Positions 12,824 through 23,045 of a stretch of DNA of 64,000 nucleotides are shown one piece after another. A model generated the notes under the pieces. It saw only the letters and a program-made list of their open reading frames with translations. It was not told where the DNA came from and made no database searches. Numbering within the stretch: the first letter of the stretch is position 1; every line of letters starts with the position of its first letter. Source of the stretch: an uncultured Pelagibacteraceae bacterium (GTDB lineage: Bacteria > Pseudomonadota > Alphaproteobacteria > Pelagibacterales > Pelagibacteraceae); assembly GCA_902609685.1 (NCBI GenBank), contig CACLSR010000004.1, positions 1 through 64,000 on the forward strand, given 5' to 3'. Made by a program: the position numbers and the translations under genes.

Positions 12824-13412
12824 TAGTTTCCGATATTTCTTTTATATATTTTGTTCCTTCCCAAGGACTCTCATAATCAAAATTTCTATAATTTTGTTCT
12901 AGTTTTACAGGTTCATTGATAACTTTTTTTTTCTCTTCGCTATATCTAACTTCAGAATGGCCAGTCAAAGGAAAATCTTTTCTTAATGGATGGCCTTCAA
13001 AACCATAATCAGTCAAAATCCTTCTTAAATCAGGATGATTTTTAAAGTTTACACCATACATATCGAAAACTTCTCTTTCCATCCAATTTGCTGATGGAAA
13101 TACATTTGTTAAAGAGGAGATAAGCTCATTTTCATTGATAAAATAACTTAGGATCATTCTATGGTTAAACTCGTGACTTAAGAATAAATACACAATTTTA
13201 AATCTTTGAGTTTCCTCAGGATAATCTACAACTGTAATATCAATAAGCTGTCTAAACTTAGTATCTTTGTTTGTTTTTATAAATAAAACGACATCAATTA
13301 AATCTTCTTTATCAATTTCAACATAAATTTGATTATGTTTAATTGAAGTCTTATTAATTTTTGTCGTAAGTTCTGAATTTATCTTTTTCTCTAAATCAAT
13401 TAAATTATTCAT
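12807..13412 (-). CDS. nuoC: NADH-quinone oxidoreductase subunit C
   Basis: [42 protein letters not shown]. Confidence 0.97.
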   Translation of the reverse strand: MNNLIDLEKKINSELTTKINKTSIKHNQIYVEIDKEDLIDVVLFIKTNKDTKFRQLIDITVVDYPEETQRFKIVYLFLSHEFNHRMILSYFINENELISSLTNVFPSANWMEREVFDMYGVNFKNHPDLRRILTDYGFEGHPLRKDFPLTGHSEVRYSEEKKKVINEPVKLEQNYRNFDYESPWEGTKYIKEISETNDKKN

Positions 13413-13413
13413 T

Positions 13414-13929
13414 TTACCTATTAAAAGATCCTTTATTTCTAATTTTTTTTTGCAATTGCATTATTCCATATAACAATGCTTCAGCGGAAGGCGGGCAACC
13501 TGGTACATAAACATCAACGGGTACAATACGATCACAACCTCTTACAACAGAATATGAATAATGATAGTATCCTCCACCATTAGCACAACTTCCCATTGAT
13601 ATAACATATCTTGGTTCTGGCATTTGATCATAAACTTTTCTTAATGCTGGTGCCATCTTATTTGTTAAAGTACCTGCAACTATCATAACATCAGATTGTC
13701 TAGGTGACCCCCTTGGAGCAGCACCAAACCTTTCAAGATCATATCTTGGCATGGCTGTTTGCATCATTTCAACCGCACAGCAAGCAAGACCAAAAGTCAT
13801 CCAATGCAAAGATCCAGATCTTGACCAATTTACTAAATTTTCCAATGATGTAGTTATAAATCCATTCTTGCCAAAATCTTCAGCAAGTTGTTTAAATTCA
13901 TTAGGTACTTGATCTAATTTATTATTCAT
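13414..13929 (-). CDS. nuoB: NADH-quinone oxidoreductase subunit B
   Basis: [11 protein letters not shown]...[16 protein letters not shown]. Confidence 0.98.
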   Translation of the reverse strand: MNNKLDQVPNEFKQLAEDFGKNGFITTSLENLVNWSRSGSLHWMTFGLACCAVEMMQTAMPRYDLERFGAAPRGSPRQSDVMIVAGTLTNKMAPALRKVYDQMPEPRYVISMGSCANGGGYYHYSYSVVRGCDRIVPVDVYVPGCPPSAEALLYGIMQLQKKIRNKGSFNR

Positions 13930-13940
13930 TTAAAAAAATT

Positions 13941-14309
13941 TTATTCCCAGTCTAAGGCACCTTTTTTCCATTCATAAATAAATCCAATTGTAAGTATGAA
14001 TAAAAAAATCATCATCGACGTAAAACCCAAGATACCAATATTTCCTAAAGAAATTGCCCACGGAAATAAAAATGCAATTTCAAGGTCAAAAATAATAAAT
14101 AAAATCGCAACTAAATAAAACCTCACATCAAATTCCATTCTTGAATCTTGGAATGGTTCAAATCCACATTCATAAGCTGATAACTTTTCTGGATCTGGAT
14201 TTTTTGGAGATAAGATAAAATTAATTACTATAAAGGCACAACTAAGTCCTAATGCTATAATTAGAAATAGTATTATAGGTAAATAATCTTTTAAAAATTC
14301 CGCTGTCAT
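13941..14309 (-). CDS. nuoA: NADH-quinone oxidoreductase subunit A
   Basis: [43 protein letters not shown]. Confidence 0.97.
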   Translation of the reverse strand: MTAEFLKDYLPIILFLIIALGLSCAFIVINFILSPKNPDPEKLSAYECGFEPFQDSRMEFDVRFYLVAILFIIFDLEIAFLFPWAISLGNIGILGFTSMMIFLFILTIGFIYEWKKGALDWE

Positions 14310-14383
14310 GGTGGAATATATATCATTTTTTAAAGCCAGATGAAGTGGTGTTAGGTCACATTATTCAAAATATACAGCTCATT

Positions 14384-14398
14384 TGATAACGATTATCA
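14384..14398. promoter_or_regulatory. 15-nt inverted repeat TGATAACGATTATCA between tRNA-Asp and nuoA; possible operator
   Basis: TGATAA-CGA-TTATCA; loosely similar to a Fur/Iur-type GATAAT dyad; function not shown. Confidence 0.3.
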
Positions 14399-14415
14399 GC
14401 TTTAAATTAAATAAG

Positions 14416-14492
14416 TGGCGGGAGTGAAGGGACTCGAACCCTCGACCTATCGCGTGACAGGCGATCGCTCTAACCAACTGAGCTACACCCCC
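14416..14492 (-). tRNA. tRNA-Asp (anticodon GTC)
   Basis: Minus-strand GGGGGTGTAGCTCAGTTGGTTAGAGCGATCGCCTGTCACGCGATAGGTCGAGGGTTCGAGTCCCTTCACTCCCGCCA; cloverleaf stems pair; CCA encoded. Confidence 0.97.
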
Positions 14493-14506
14493 ACTTTTGA
14501 TTCTTT

Positions 14507-14582
14507 TGGTGGGCAGTAAAGGACTCGAACCTTTGACCCCCTCGGTGTAAACGAGATGCTCTACCAACTGAGCTAACCGCCC
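14507..14582 (-). tRNA. tRNA-Val (anticodon TAC)
   Basis: Minus-strand GGGCGGTTAGCTCAGTTGGTAGAGCATCTCGTTTACACCGAGGGGGTCAAAGGTTCGAGTCCTTTACTGCCCACCA; CCA encoded. Confidence 0.97.
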
Positions 14583-14597
14583 AAAACCAAAGTGTTG

Positions 14598-14625
14598 GTT
14601 ATATCTTTTAGTAAAATAAGGTCAA
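14598..14625 (-). promoter_or_regulatory. sigma70-like promoter for tRNA-Val/tRNA-Asp
   Basis: Minus strand TTGACC - 16 nt - TATAAC, ending about 15 nt upstream of tRNA-Val. Confidence 0.5.
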
Positions 14626-14659
14626 GATTAATTAGTTGTTATAAATAAAAGATATTTTT

Positions 14660-14779
14660 TTAAAATCCACCTCTCCAATTATTTTTGGAGTTAAAATTAT
14701 CTTTCTCACTTTTCGATGTTGGTCTTGTCAAATAATAAGTGACAAAAACTACGATTAATAAAATTATATACAATTCCAT
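14660..14779 (-). CDS. small single-TM protein, 39 aa (MELYIILLIVVFVTYYLTRPTSKSEKDNFNSKNNWRGGF)
   Basis: Read from sequence; hydrophobic N-terminus and polar tail; below ORF-track cutoff; lies directly downstream of lon. Confidence 0.5.
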   Translation of the reverse strand: MELYIILLIVVFVTYYLTRPTSKSEKDNFNSKNNWRGGF

Positions 14780-14790
14780 AAATAAATTTT

Positions 14791-17169
14791 TTATTGAATG
14801 CTTGCTTGAGACTTGTCATCTTTTTTAGAAATATCAACTTCAACCCACTCTGTTTTTTTAAGTTCCTTAGTTAAAGCAATCTTTAAAACTTCATCAGCAT
14901 ACTCAACAGGAGTTATTTTAATTTCATCAATTATCTTTTTTGGCATATCAACTAAATCTTTTTCATTTTCTTTTGGAATTAAGACTTCTTTGATACCTGC
15001 TCTGTGTGCTGCAATAAGTTTTTCTTTTAAGCCACCTATAGGTAATACTTGACCTGTTAAAGTAACCTCACCTGTCATTGCAACATCTCTTTTAACTGGA
15101 ATGTTTGTAATAGAAGATACTATAGAAGTAACCATTCCGATTCCAGCAGATGGACCATCTTTTGGTGTTGCTCCCTCTGGAACGTGAATATGAAAGTCTT
15201 TTTTCTCAAACAATGGAGGTATGATTCCATACTCTAAACATTTAGATCTAACAAAAGACTTCGCAGCTTTGACAGACTCTTGCATTACATCTCCAAGCTT
15301 ACCTGTTATTTGCATTCTTCCTTTACCTGGCATTGTAGCAGTTTCAATTTTCAAAATTTCCCCGCCATATTCAGTCCACGCCAATCCAGTAACTATTCCT
15401 ACTCTATTTTCAGTTTCTAATTCACCTGATTTGAATTTAGGAACACCTAAAAAATCTGACAAGTTTTCTTTACTAATCTTGACTTCTTTTTCCTCACCAG
15501 AAACAACCTTCTTTACTACTTTTCTAGCAACTTTAGAAATTTCTCTTTCTAAATTTCTAACACCAGACTCTTTTGTGTAACTTCTAATAATTTCTTGAAT
15601 TATATCATTTTGTAAATTCATCTCTTTATCTTTGACACCATTATCTTTAATTTGTTTTGGTAATAAATATTTGTTTGCGATATTAATCTTTTCATCTTCT
15701 GTGTAGCCAGCGAGTCTTATAACTTCCATTCTATCTAATAGAGGTGGAAGTATATTTAAAGTGTTAGCTGTCGTTACAAACATAACATCAGATAAATCAT
15801 AATCAACTTCAAGATAATGATCATTAAAACTTGTGTTTTGTTCAGGATCTAATGCTTCGAGTAATGCTGATGATGGGTCACCTCGATAGTCATTACCAAT
15901 TTTATCTATCTCGTCCAAGAGAATTAATGGATTTTTTGTACCAGCTTTTTTCATCATTTGAATTATTTTACCAGGTAGAGAACCTATGTATGTTCTTCTA
16001 TGTCCTCTTATTTCTGCTTCATCTCTCATACCACCAACTGACATTCTTACAAATTCTCTGTTAGTGGCTTTTGCTATTGATTTTCCTAGAGATGTTTTTC
16101 CAACACCAGGAGGACCAACCAAACATAAAATAGGTCCTTTTATTTTTTCCATTCTTTTTTGAACAGCTAAAAATTCAATAATTCTCTCTTTTACTTTTTC
16201 CAAACCGAAGTGATCCTTGTCTAAAATTTCTAAAGCTTTTTTAAGATCAATATCTACTGCACTTTTTTTATGCCATGGAAGTTCTGTCATCCAATCTAAA
16301 TAATTTCTAACAACGGTAGCCTCTGCTGACATTGGACTCATATTTTTTAATTTTTTTAATTCTTGTAAGCATTTTTTTTCAACTTCTTTTGGCATTCTTG
16401 CTTTTATTATTGCTTTGTTGAGACTAGTATTTTCATCCTTTCCATCCTCAATTTCACCCAACTCTTTTTGGATAGCTTTCAGTTGTTCATTTAAATAATA
16501 TTCTCTCTGAGTTTTTTCCATTTGTGTTTTAACTCTGCCACGAATTCTTTTTTCAACACCAATAATGCTAGTCTCGTTCTCCATTATCTTGATTATTGAA
16601 TTTAATCTTTTCTTAACATCCACAGTTTCGAAAATTTGTTGTTTTTCTGAAATCGTTGCAGTTATATGAGAAGCAATATTATCTGCAATATGAGAAGGAT
16701 CTTTTAATTGTTTAATGGAATTGATTGTTTCATTTGAAATTTTTTTGTTAATTGATGTTAATTTTTCTAATCTTCTTAAAGCTGTTGCTGCTAGCGGATA
16801 TAAATCTTCATCTTTAGTTAAGACATCATTATAGTGAGTAAATTCACAGGTAATGAATTTTTCATTGTCCTTGAAATCTAAAATTTTAACTCTTTTTATT
16901 CCTTCCACTAAAACTTTTACAGTTCCATCTGGTAATTTTAAAAGTTGAAGAATACTACCTTCACAACCATACATGAAAATGTCTGTCTTTTTTGGATCAT
17001 CTATTTCTGAATTCTTTTGGGTTACTAAAATAATTTTTTTATCTTTTTTCATTACTTCATTAAGAGCAGAAATAGATTTATCCCTCCCTACAAAGAGAGG
17101 TATCACCATGCTTGGGAACACCACTATGTCTCTAAGTGGTAATAAAGGTAATGAAATTTTAACGTCCAT
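14791..17169 (-). CDS. lon: endopeptidase La (ATP-dependent protease Lon)
   Basis: GPPGVGKTSLGKSIA Walker A; DGPSAGIGMVTSIVS catalytic Ser region. Confidence 0.98.
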   Translation of the reverse strand: MDVKISLPLLPLRDIVVFPSMVIPLFVGRDKSISALNEVMKKDKKIILVTQKNSEIDDPKKTDIFMYGCEGSILQLLKLPDGTVKVLVEGIKRVKILDFKDNEKFITCEFTHYNDVLTKDEDLYPLAATALRRLEKLTSINKKISNETINSIKQLKDPSHIADNIASHITATISEKQQIFETVDVKKRLNSIIKIMENETSIIGVEKRIRGRVKTQMEKTQREYYLNEQLKAIQKELGEIEDGKDENTSLNKAIIKARMPKEVEKKCLQELKKLKNMSPMSAEATVVRNYLDWMTELPWHKKSAVDIDLKKALEILDKDHFGLEKVKERIIEFLAVQKRMEKIKGPILCLVGPPGVGKTSLGKSIAKATNREFVRMSVGGMRDEAEIRGHRRTYIGSLPGKIIQMMKKAGTKNPLILLDEIDKIGNDYRGDPSSALLEALDPEQNTSFNDHYLEVDYDLSDVMFVTTANTLNILPPLLDRMEVIRLAGYTEDEKINIANKYLLPKQIKDNGVKDKEMNLQNDIIQEIIRSYTKESGVRNLEREISKVARKVVKKVVSGEEKEVKISKENLSDFLGVPKFKSGELETENRVGIVTGLAWTEYGGEILKIETATMPGKGRMQITGKLGDVMQESVKAAKSFVRSKCLEYGIIPPLFEKKDFHIHVPEGATPKDGPSAGIGMVTSIVSSITNIPVKRDVAMTGEVTLTGQVLPIGGLKEKLIAAHRAGIKEVLIPKENEKDLVDMPKKIIDEIKITPVEYADEVLKIALTKELKKTEWVEVDISKKDDKSQASIQ

Positions 17170-17230
17170 GCATATTAATATGGATATTATAAATTATATT
17201 GCAATACCTTTTTCTTATTTATTAAGGATA

Positions 17231-18499
17231 TTACGCCGCTGAGGTTTTGTTGGGCTTAGATTTATCGTCCGTTTCAGAATGAACTATTATTGGTTGTGAT
17301 TGTCCCTTTACAGACGCCGCATCGACAATCACTTCTTTAATATTTTCTTGACTCGGTAAATCATACATTGTCTTTAGTAGAATATTTTCTAAAATTGACC
17401 TTAAACCTCTTGCTCCTGTTTTTTTTCTTATTGCTTTAAGAGCAATTTCTTTTAATGCACTTTCTTTAAAACTTAGTTTTGCACCATCAAGTTTAAACAA
17501 TTCTTGATATTGTTTTGTTAAAGAATTTTTTGGCTCCTGTAATATTTTAATTAAAGATTTTTCGTCTAAATCATCTAAAGTAGCAATCATCGGTAATCGT
17601 CCAATAAATTCTGGAATAAGTCCATATCTTAGTAAGTCTTCAGGTTCTAGACCTTTCATCCACTCACCAGTCTTTTTATCTTGAGTATTTTTTACGTCAG
17701 CACCAAAGCCGATTGAAGTTCCCTTATCTCTTTGTGATATGATTTTATCTAATCCTGCAAAGGCACCACCGCAAATAAATAAAATATTTGTTGTATCAAC
17801 TTGTAAAAATTCTTGCTGAGGATGTTTTCTTCCTCCTTGTGGTGGAACACTAGCAATAGTCCCTTCCATAATTTTTAATAGAGCTTGTTGTACACCTTCA
17901 CCTGAAACATCTCTAGTTATAGATGGGTTCTCAGATTTTCTGCTAATTTTATCAACTTCATCTATGTAAACAATTCCACGTTGTGCCTTTTCAACATTAT
18001 AGTCTGCGGCTTGTAATAACTTTAGAATAATATTTTCAACATCCTCACCAACATAACCGGCCTCGGTCAATGTAGTTGCATCAGCCATAGTAAATGGAAC
18101 ATCTAAAATTCTAGCAAGTGTTTGTGCTAATAAAGTTTTTCCACAACCTGTTGGTCCAACTAATAGAATATTTGATTTAGCAAGTTCTACATTTTTACTT
18201 GTCTTATTTTCATAATTAAGTCTTTTGTAATGATTATGAACTGCAACAGATAAAACTTTTTTAGCATGTGATTGTCCAATTACATAATCATCTAAAACTG
18301 AACAAATCTCTTTTGGTGAAGGTAACCCATCTTGATGTTTTACAAAAGTATCTTTACTCTCCTCTTTGATGATATCCATACAAAGTTCAACACACTCATC
18401 GCAGATAAAAACAGTTGGACCTGCAATAAGTTTTCTAACTTCGTGTTGACTCTTTCCGCAGAAGGAACAGTATAAAATATTTTTGTTATTTGTATTCAT
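17231..18499 (-). CDS. clpX: ATP-dependent Clp protease ATP-binding subunit ClpX
   Basis: N-terminal C4 zinc finger (CSFCGKSQ...CDEC) and [16 protein letters not shown]. Confidence 0.98.
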   Translation of the reverse strand: MNTNNKNILYCSFCGKSQHEVRKLIAGPTVFICDECVELCMDIIKEESKDTFVKHQDGLPSPKEICSVLDDYVIGQSHAKKVLSVAVHNHYKRLNYENKTSKNVELAKSNILLVGPTGCGKTLLAQTLARILDVPFTMADATTLTEAGYVGEDVENIILKLLQAADYNVEKAQRGIVYIDEVDKISRKSENPSITRDVSGEGVQQALLKIMEGTIASVPPQGGRKHPQQEFLQVDTTNILFICGGAFAGLDKIISQRDKGTSIGFGADVKNTQDKKTGEWMKGLEPEDLLRYGLIPEFIGRLPMIATLDDLDEKSLIKILQEPKNSLTKQYQELFKLDGAKLSFKESALKEIALKAIRKKTGARGLRSILENILLKTMYDLPSQENIKEVIVDAASVKGQSQPIIVHSETDDKSKPNKTSAA

Positions 18500-18588
18500 A
18501 GTTTCTATAACGAATCAATTTAATTACTTTATTATAAGAGACTTATGTTAATCAAGTTTCTAATAATTTGATGTCAATATCTTGTGTA

Positions 18589-19200
18589 TTAAGATCTTTT
18601 TTCTACCACTTCATCTATTAATCCAAATGACTTGGCAGCACTAGCAGTCATGAAGTTATCTCTTTCTAGAGCAGATTTGATTTCGTCTACTGATTTACCT
18701 GTATGTTTTGAATAAATTTCATTTAACCTTTTTTTTAAAGATAAAACTTCATTAGCATGAATTTCAATATCAGTTGCTTGTCCTTGAAAACCTGCTGATG
18801 GTTGATGAACCATTATTCTAGAATTTGGTAATGAAAATCTTTTACCCTTTTTTCCAGCTGAAAGTAAAAATGATCCCATCGATGCAGCTTGACCTATACA
18901 TAATGTTGAAATATCTGGCTTTACATATTGCATAGTATCATAAATACCAAGACCTGCAGTTACTAAGCCTCCAGGACTATTAATATATAAATAAATTTCT
19001 TTTTTTGGATCCTCTGCCTCCAAAAATAAAAGTTGAGCAGTAACTAGAGAAGCAACATTATCGTTAATTTGACCTGTTAGAAAAATTATTCTTTCTTTTA
19101 ATAGTCTAGAGTAAATATCATATGCTCTTTCACCCTTACTTGATTGTTCAACAACCATAGGAACTAACGTGCTCATGTGATCTGATATTTTATTTGTCAT
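18589..19200 (-). CDS. clpP: ATP-dependent Clp protease proteolytic subunit
   Basis: [47 protein letters not shown]. Confidence 0.98.
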   Translation of the reverse strand: MTNKISDHMSTLVPMVVEQSSKGERAYDIYSRLLKERIIFLTGQINDNVASLVTAQLLFLEAEDPKKEIYLYINSPGGLVTAGLGIYDTMQYVKPDISTLCIGQAASMGSFLLSAGKKGKRFSLPNSRIMVHQPSAGFQGQATDIEIHANEVLSLKKRLNEIYSKHTGKSVDEIKSALERDNFMTASAAKSFGLIDEVVEKRS

Positions 19201-19232
19201 AAGTTGATTCGCTTTACTTATACAACTTGAGA

Positions 19233-20666
19233 TTACTTTTTACTAACTTTTTTTGTTTTTTTAACTGGAGACTTTGTTTTTGAGGTTTTTGTTTTAGTTT
19301 TGTTCGTTGAGGGTTTTTTAGCCTCAACCTTCTTTTCAGTTTTTTCTTTGCTCTCATTTGCATGACTATATTCTTGCATTTGAGATTGTTTTAAAATTTT
19401 TTCTGCCTCTTCTTTTGAAACTTCTTTTTTATTCGGTTTTGCTTTTTCTTTAATCAATTTTAAAATTTTTTCCTCATAAACAGTACCTCTTAAACTAGCT
19501 AAAGCTGAAGGATTCTTTTGATAAAAATCCATAACCATTTTCTCTTGACCTGGCATCATTCTTATTTGTTTTTGAACTTCAGCTTGTAATTCTTGTTCTG
19601 TCACTTTAATTTGATTTTGTTCACCAAACTCATTCAAAACTAATCCAACTTTAATTCTTTTTTTTGCAATTTCTTCAAAATTCTTCCTACTTTTTTTTGC
19701 ATCTTCTTCGGACATTCCTTGAGAGAGAATTTTTACTTCTTCATCAATCAGATTCTCAGGAATTTCTGTAATTTTAAATTTTTCTATCTCTTTTAAAATT
19801 TGATTTTTAGAGAAACGCTCAAGAGAATTTTTATATTCATCATTTATTTGTTTTGAAATTAATGATTTTAGGTCTTTCATATCTTTTGCACCAAAATTTT
19901 TTGCAAACTCATCATCAATTTTTACAGGTTCAGGATTTTTTAATATTGTTATTTTACATTTAAATTTTGCTTTTTTGTTTACTAATTCTTTTTCAGGAAA
20001 GTTTTCAGGCAAAGTAGCTTCAACAGTTTTTTCGTCACCTACTTTGACACCCATTAATTGTTTATCGAAACCTTTTAAAAATAAATCTTTACCTAAAGTT
20101 AATTGTGTATTTTTACCTTCTCCACCTTTAAATGGCTTGTCATCAATAGTGGCGTTATAATCAAAGGCTACTAAATCACCCTCTTTTGCAATTGTATCTT
20201 TTGGAGCTTCTTTAAAGTTTGGTTGATTTTTTGCTATTTCTTTTATTCTTTTATCTGCTTCAGCGTCATCTATTTTTACAGAATACTCATCAAACTTAAT
20301 ATTTTCTATTGGCTTTACTTCAACCTTTGGAAGCTCTGTAACAGAAATAATGTATTCGAGATCTTTATCTTCTCCATAAGTTTTTAGATCTAATTTTGGT
20401 TGACCCGCAGGTTTTATATTATTTTCTTGTAATGCTTTGGTTGAAGTGTCTTTAATAACTTTATCTAAAACTTCGCCAAAAACTGCTTTTCCAAATTGTC
20501 TTTTTAAAATTTCTTTTGGTACTTTTCCAGGTCTAAAACCTTTAAGGTTTACAGTTCCTTTAATTTCTTCATACCTTTGATCCATATGAGTACTCATAGT
20601 TTTTTTATCTATGAATACTTTTAAATCCTTGTTTAGACCTTTTTTATTTTCTATCGTTACTTTCAT
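19233..20666 (-). CDS. tig: trigger factor with Lys-rich C-terminal tail
   Basis: N-terminal RGFRPGKVP-type motif ([18 protein letters not shown]), FKBP-type domain; upstream of clpP. Confidence 0.95.
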   Translation of the reverse strand: MKVTIENKKGLNKDLKVFIDKKTMSTHMDQRYEEIKGTVNLKGFRPGKVPKEILKRQFGKAVFGEVLDKVIKDTSTKALQENNIKPAGQPKLDLKTYGEDKDLEYIISVTELPKVEVKPIENIKFDEYSVKIDDAEADKRIKEIAKNQPNFKEAPKDTIAKEGDLVAFDYNATIDDKPFKGGEGKNTQLTLGKDLFLKGFDKQLMGVKVGDEKTVEATLPENFPEKELVNKKAKFKCKITILKNPEPVKIDDEFAKNFGAKDMKDLKSLISKQINDEYKNSLERFSKNQILKEIEKFKITEIPENLIDEEVKILSQGMSEEDAKKSRKNFEEIAKKRIKVGLVLNEFGEQNQIKVTEQELQAEVQKQIRMMPGQEKMVMDFYQKNPSALASLRGTVYEEKILKLIKEKAKPNKKEVSKEEAEKILKQSQMQEYSHANESKEKTEKKVEAKKPSTNKTKTKTSKTKSPVKKTKKVSKK

Positions 20667-20676
20667 AATTAATTAA

Positions 20677-20761
20677 TGGTAGGGCGAAAAGGACTCGAAC
20701 CTTCACAGATTGCTCTATCGGTTCCTAAGACCGACGCGTCTACCAATTCCGCCATCGCCCC
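20677..20761 (-). tRNA. tRNA-Leu (anticodon TAG)
   Basis: Minus-strand GGGGCGATGGCGGAATTGGTAGACGCGTCGGTCTTAGGAACCGATAGAGCAATCTGTGAAGGTTCGAGTCCTTTTCGCCCTACCA; type II variable arm; CCA encoded. Confidence 0.97.
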
Positions 20762-20775
20762 ACAAATCTTGAAGT

Positions 20776-20804
20776 TTTATATATTATTGAAACTATTTGT
20801 CCAA
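20776..20804 (-). promoter_or_regulatory. sigma70-like promoter upstream of tRNA-Leu (and likely tig)
   Basis: Minus strand TTGGAC - 17 nt - TATAAA. Confidence 0.5.
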
Positions 20805-20850
20805 TGACATTTGTTGTAAAATTTATAATTTTTCCTCTATAATGATTATT

Positions 20851-21102
20851 ATGATTGTTTCGCCGTGTATAAGTATTTGTAAAACTGATCCTAAAACTGG
20901 ATATTGTTATGGCTGTGGCAGAAATAATGATGAAAAAAAAATTTGGAAACAAGAGGATACTTCAGATCAATGGAAAATAGAAAATCTTAAAATAATTAAA
21001 GCTAGATTGTCTGGATGGCAATTAGAAAGTTTTGAAGAGTCCTATACATATAAAATTGAAAATGGTATCTCTCTTTTTAAAAAAAATTTAAAAAATGAGT
21101 AG
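20851..21102 (+). CDS. DUF1289-family protein (Cys-rich N-terminus)
   Basis: MIVSPCISICKTDPKTGYCYGCGRNNDE...; in-frame start at 20851 fits the family better than the ORF-track start 20797, which runs into the tRNA-Leu promoter. Confidence 0.8.
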   Translation: MIVSPCISICKTDPKTGYCYGCGRNNDEKKIWKQEDTSDQWKIENLKIIKARLSGWQLESFEESYTYKIENGISLFKKNLKNE

Positions 21103-21268
21103 AACTACAATTGTATCAATAATTTACATAATTGGCCTTATCTTTGGAGCTTTGTTTCTAAAAATATGGAGTGCAGACACCAATGTATACAAAGGTCTTT
21201 TGGGACTGGGCTGGACAGCTATATTTTTAATAAGTTTATTTTTTGCTGACAAACATGAAAAAAGTTAA
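21095..21268 (+). CDS. small two-TM protein, 57 aa
   Basis: MSRTTIVSIIYIIGLIFGALFLKIWSADTNVYKGLLGLGWTAIFLISLFFADKHEKS; overlaps the previous gene's 3' end and the next gene's 5' end. Confidence 0.6.
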   Translation: MSRTTIVSIIYIIGLIFGALFLKIWSADTNVYKGLLGLGWTAIFLISLFFADKHEKS

Positions 21269-21677
21269 ATATTTTATCATTTTTTTATTACTCATTTCAC
21301 CTATCCAAAGTTTAAAATCTGAGATCATAGTAATGAGTTCTTGTAACGATAAACAAGATGAGTTTTTAAAAAATGAATACATACTTAATTTGAATGAATT
21401 GATCATGGTCAGAAATTATGTGTACAAAGAAAAAACTTATCAAAAATACAGATTAACAGATCTTAGTGTAAAAAAATCTAACTCATATGTAAGAAATATT
21501 TACGAGGAAAATGGAAAAATTTTAACTCACAAACATGGATATCCACAATTTTATACTCAAATACTTTTTGAAAAGGGCAAACAAGAAGTTTATATGAAAA
21601 CTGTTTTAAATGATGAAGAAGGAATTTCTAAAATTTCTACATGTAAAAAAATTGAAAAATTTGATAGTGAGAGTTAA
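21255..21677 (+). CDS. hypothetical secreted protein
   Basis: MKKVKYFIIFLLLISPIQSLKSEIIVMSSC... signal peptide; ATG at 21255 preferred over TTG start at 21243. Confidence 0.65.
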   Translation: MKKVKYFIIFLLLISPIQSLKSEIIVMSSCNDKQDEFLKNEYILNLNELIMVRNYVYKEKTYQKYRLTDLSVKKSNSYVRNIYEENGKILTHKHGYPQFYTQILFEKGKQEVYMKTVLNDEEGISKISTCKKIEKFDSES

Positions 21678-21799
21678 TTTTTCTTACCTTTTTTTGCAAA
21701 GTTTCTTTTTTTTTGACCAAATCGACTTTGAGTAATGTTACTTCTGTGTCTAGCATAAGCTTGTTTTTGTGCTTGTTTCATTGCTCTCTTTGAGGACAT
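21674..21799 (-). CDS. basic microprotein, 41 aa
   Basis: MSSKRAMKQAQKQAYARHRSNITQSRFGQKKRNFAKKGKKN; read from sequence, not in ORF track. Confidence 0.5.
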   Translation of the reverse strand: MSSKRAMKQAQKQAYARHRSNITQSRFGQKKRNFAKKGKKN

Positions 21800-21804
21800 A
21801 AACT

Positions 21805-22365
21805 TTAATAATTAATTTCTATACTATTCAATTTTTTAAAATTTTTATCAGCAATCACAATTTCTCCTGAGCTTGGCGCATAATTAAGTGCTTCCGATAT
21901 TACTACATAATGAGTGACTAACACTAAATTTTTATCACCATTCCAACTTTTTACGTAATCTTTAAGCTTTTTCATTTGCATTTTTCTATTTTTTGCAAAT
22001 TTTGCGCTGTAAAAAGAATTGAGAAAATTTTCCGTTTCATAATTTTTAAAAGCAATCAAAGCCGTTTCTTTACATCTGCACCATTCACTTGAAATTACTG
22101 ATTTAACAGGAATATCATTTTCTTTAAAAAAATTTCCAATTTTTTTTGATTGCAATCTCCCTGATTGACTTAAATTTCTTTGGGTATCGCAATTATTGAT
22201 ATCAAAGTTTTCTGGATCACCATTACCTGGGGCATAAGCATGTCTGATAAAAATTAAATTACCACCTTTTTGAAGGTTGTTTAAAATTTCTTTTTCTGTA
22301 TTTGCTTTTATTTCAATTGTTAAAGCAAGAAATATAATTATTATAATCTTAAGTAATTTCATCAA
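21805..22365 (-). CDS. histidine phosphatase family protein (secreted)
   Basis: Signal peptide; LIFIRHAYAPGNGDP (RH motif) and VLVTHYVVISEAL. Confidence 0.85.
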   Translation of the reverse strand: MMKLLKIIIIIFLALTIEIKANTEKEILNNLQKGGNLIFIRHAYAPGNGDPENFDINNCDTQRNLSQSGRLQSKKIGNFFKENDIPVKSVISSEWCRCKETALIAFKNYETENFLNSFYSAKFAKNRKMQMKKLKDYVKSWNGDKNLVLVTHYVVISEALNYAPSSGEIVIADKNFKKLNSIEINY

Positions 22366-23045
22366 TGAACATTAAATTCAAAAAATTAAATAACTCAATA
22401 ATTAAATGTAAAAAATGTCCACGTTTATTTAATTTCATAAAAAAGATTTCATTAGAAAAACGAAAACAAAACATTGGTGAAAAATATTGGGGAAAGCCTG
22501 TTACTGGTTTTGGTGACATTAATGCAAAATTAATGATCATAGGTTTAGCACCTGCGGCACATGGTGGAACTAGAACTGGAAGAGCTTTTACTGGAGATAA
22601 ATCTGGGGATTTCTTATTTAAAAGTCTCCATAAGGCAAATATATCAAATCAAGATTTCTCAAAAAATAAAAATGATGGGTTAAGATTAAAATCGACTTAT
22701 ATAACTAACATACTCAAGTGTGTTCCTCCAGGAGATAAACCAAAAAATAGTGAATTAATAAAATGTTCTAATTATTTTATTAGTGAATTAGATCAATTAA
22801 AAAAACTTAAAGTAATTGTAGCGTTAGGTAAAGTTGCTTTTGATAATTGTCTAAAAATTTACAAAAAGAAATTTAATATAAATAAAAAATTTGAATTTAA
22901 ACACGGAAAAAAATATTTACTACCCGATAATAGAATATTAATTGCCTGTTATCATCCTAGCCCTAGAAATGTTAATACTAAAGTTATAACACCTTTAATG
23001 ATTAACAGTTTATTTAAAAAAGCAAAAAAATTTGCTATGCTTTGA
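22365..23045 (+). CDS. uracil-DNA glycosylase superfamily protein (type 5-like)
   Basis: KCKKCPRLF, GLAPAAHGGTRTGRAFTGDKSGDFL, CYHPSPRNVNT. Confidence 0.85.
   Translation: MNIKFKKLNNSIIKCKKCPRLFNFIKKISLEKRKQNIGEKYWGKPVTGFGDINAKLMIIGLAPAAHGGTRTGRAFTGDKSGDFLFKSLHKANISNQDFSKNKNDGLRLKSTYITNILKCVPPGDKPKNSELIKCSNYFISELDQLKKLKVIVALGKVAFDNCLKIYKKKFNINKKFEFKHGKKYLLPDNRILIACYHPSPRNVNTKVITPLMINSLFKKAKKFAML

Noticed and set aside
14379-14567. 62-aa ORF MVEHLVYTEGVKGSSPLLPTKRIKSGGVAQLVRAIACH...
   Set aside because: Translation of the tRNA-Asp/tRNA-Val genes; classic spurious ORF.
15221-15580. 119-aa and neighbouring plus-strand ORFs inside lon
   Set aside because: Antisense open frames in a highly conserved gene.
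20740-20952. Minus-strand 70-aa ORF MFPNFFFIIISATAITISS...
   Set aside because: Overlaps tRNA-Leu and its promoter and is antisense to the DUF1289 gene; low-complexity.
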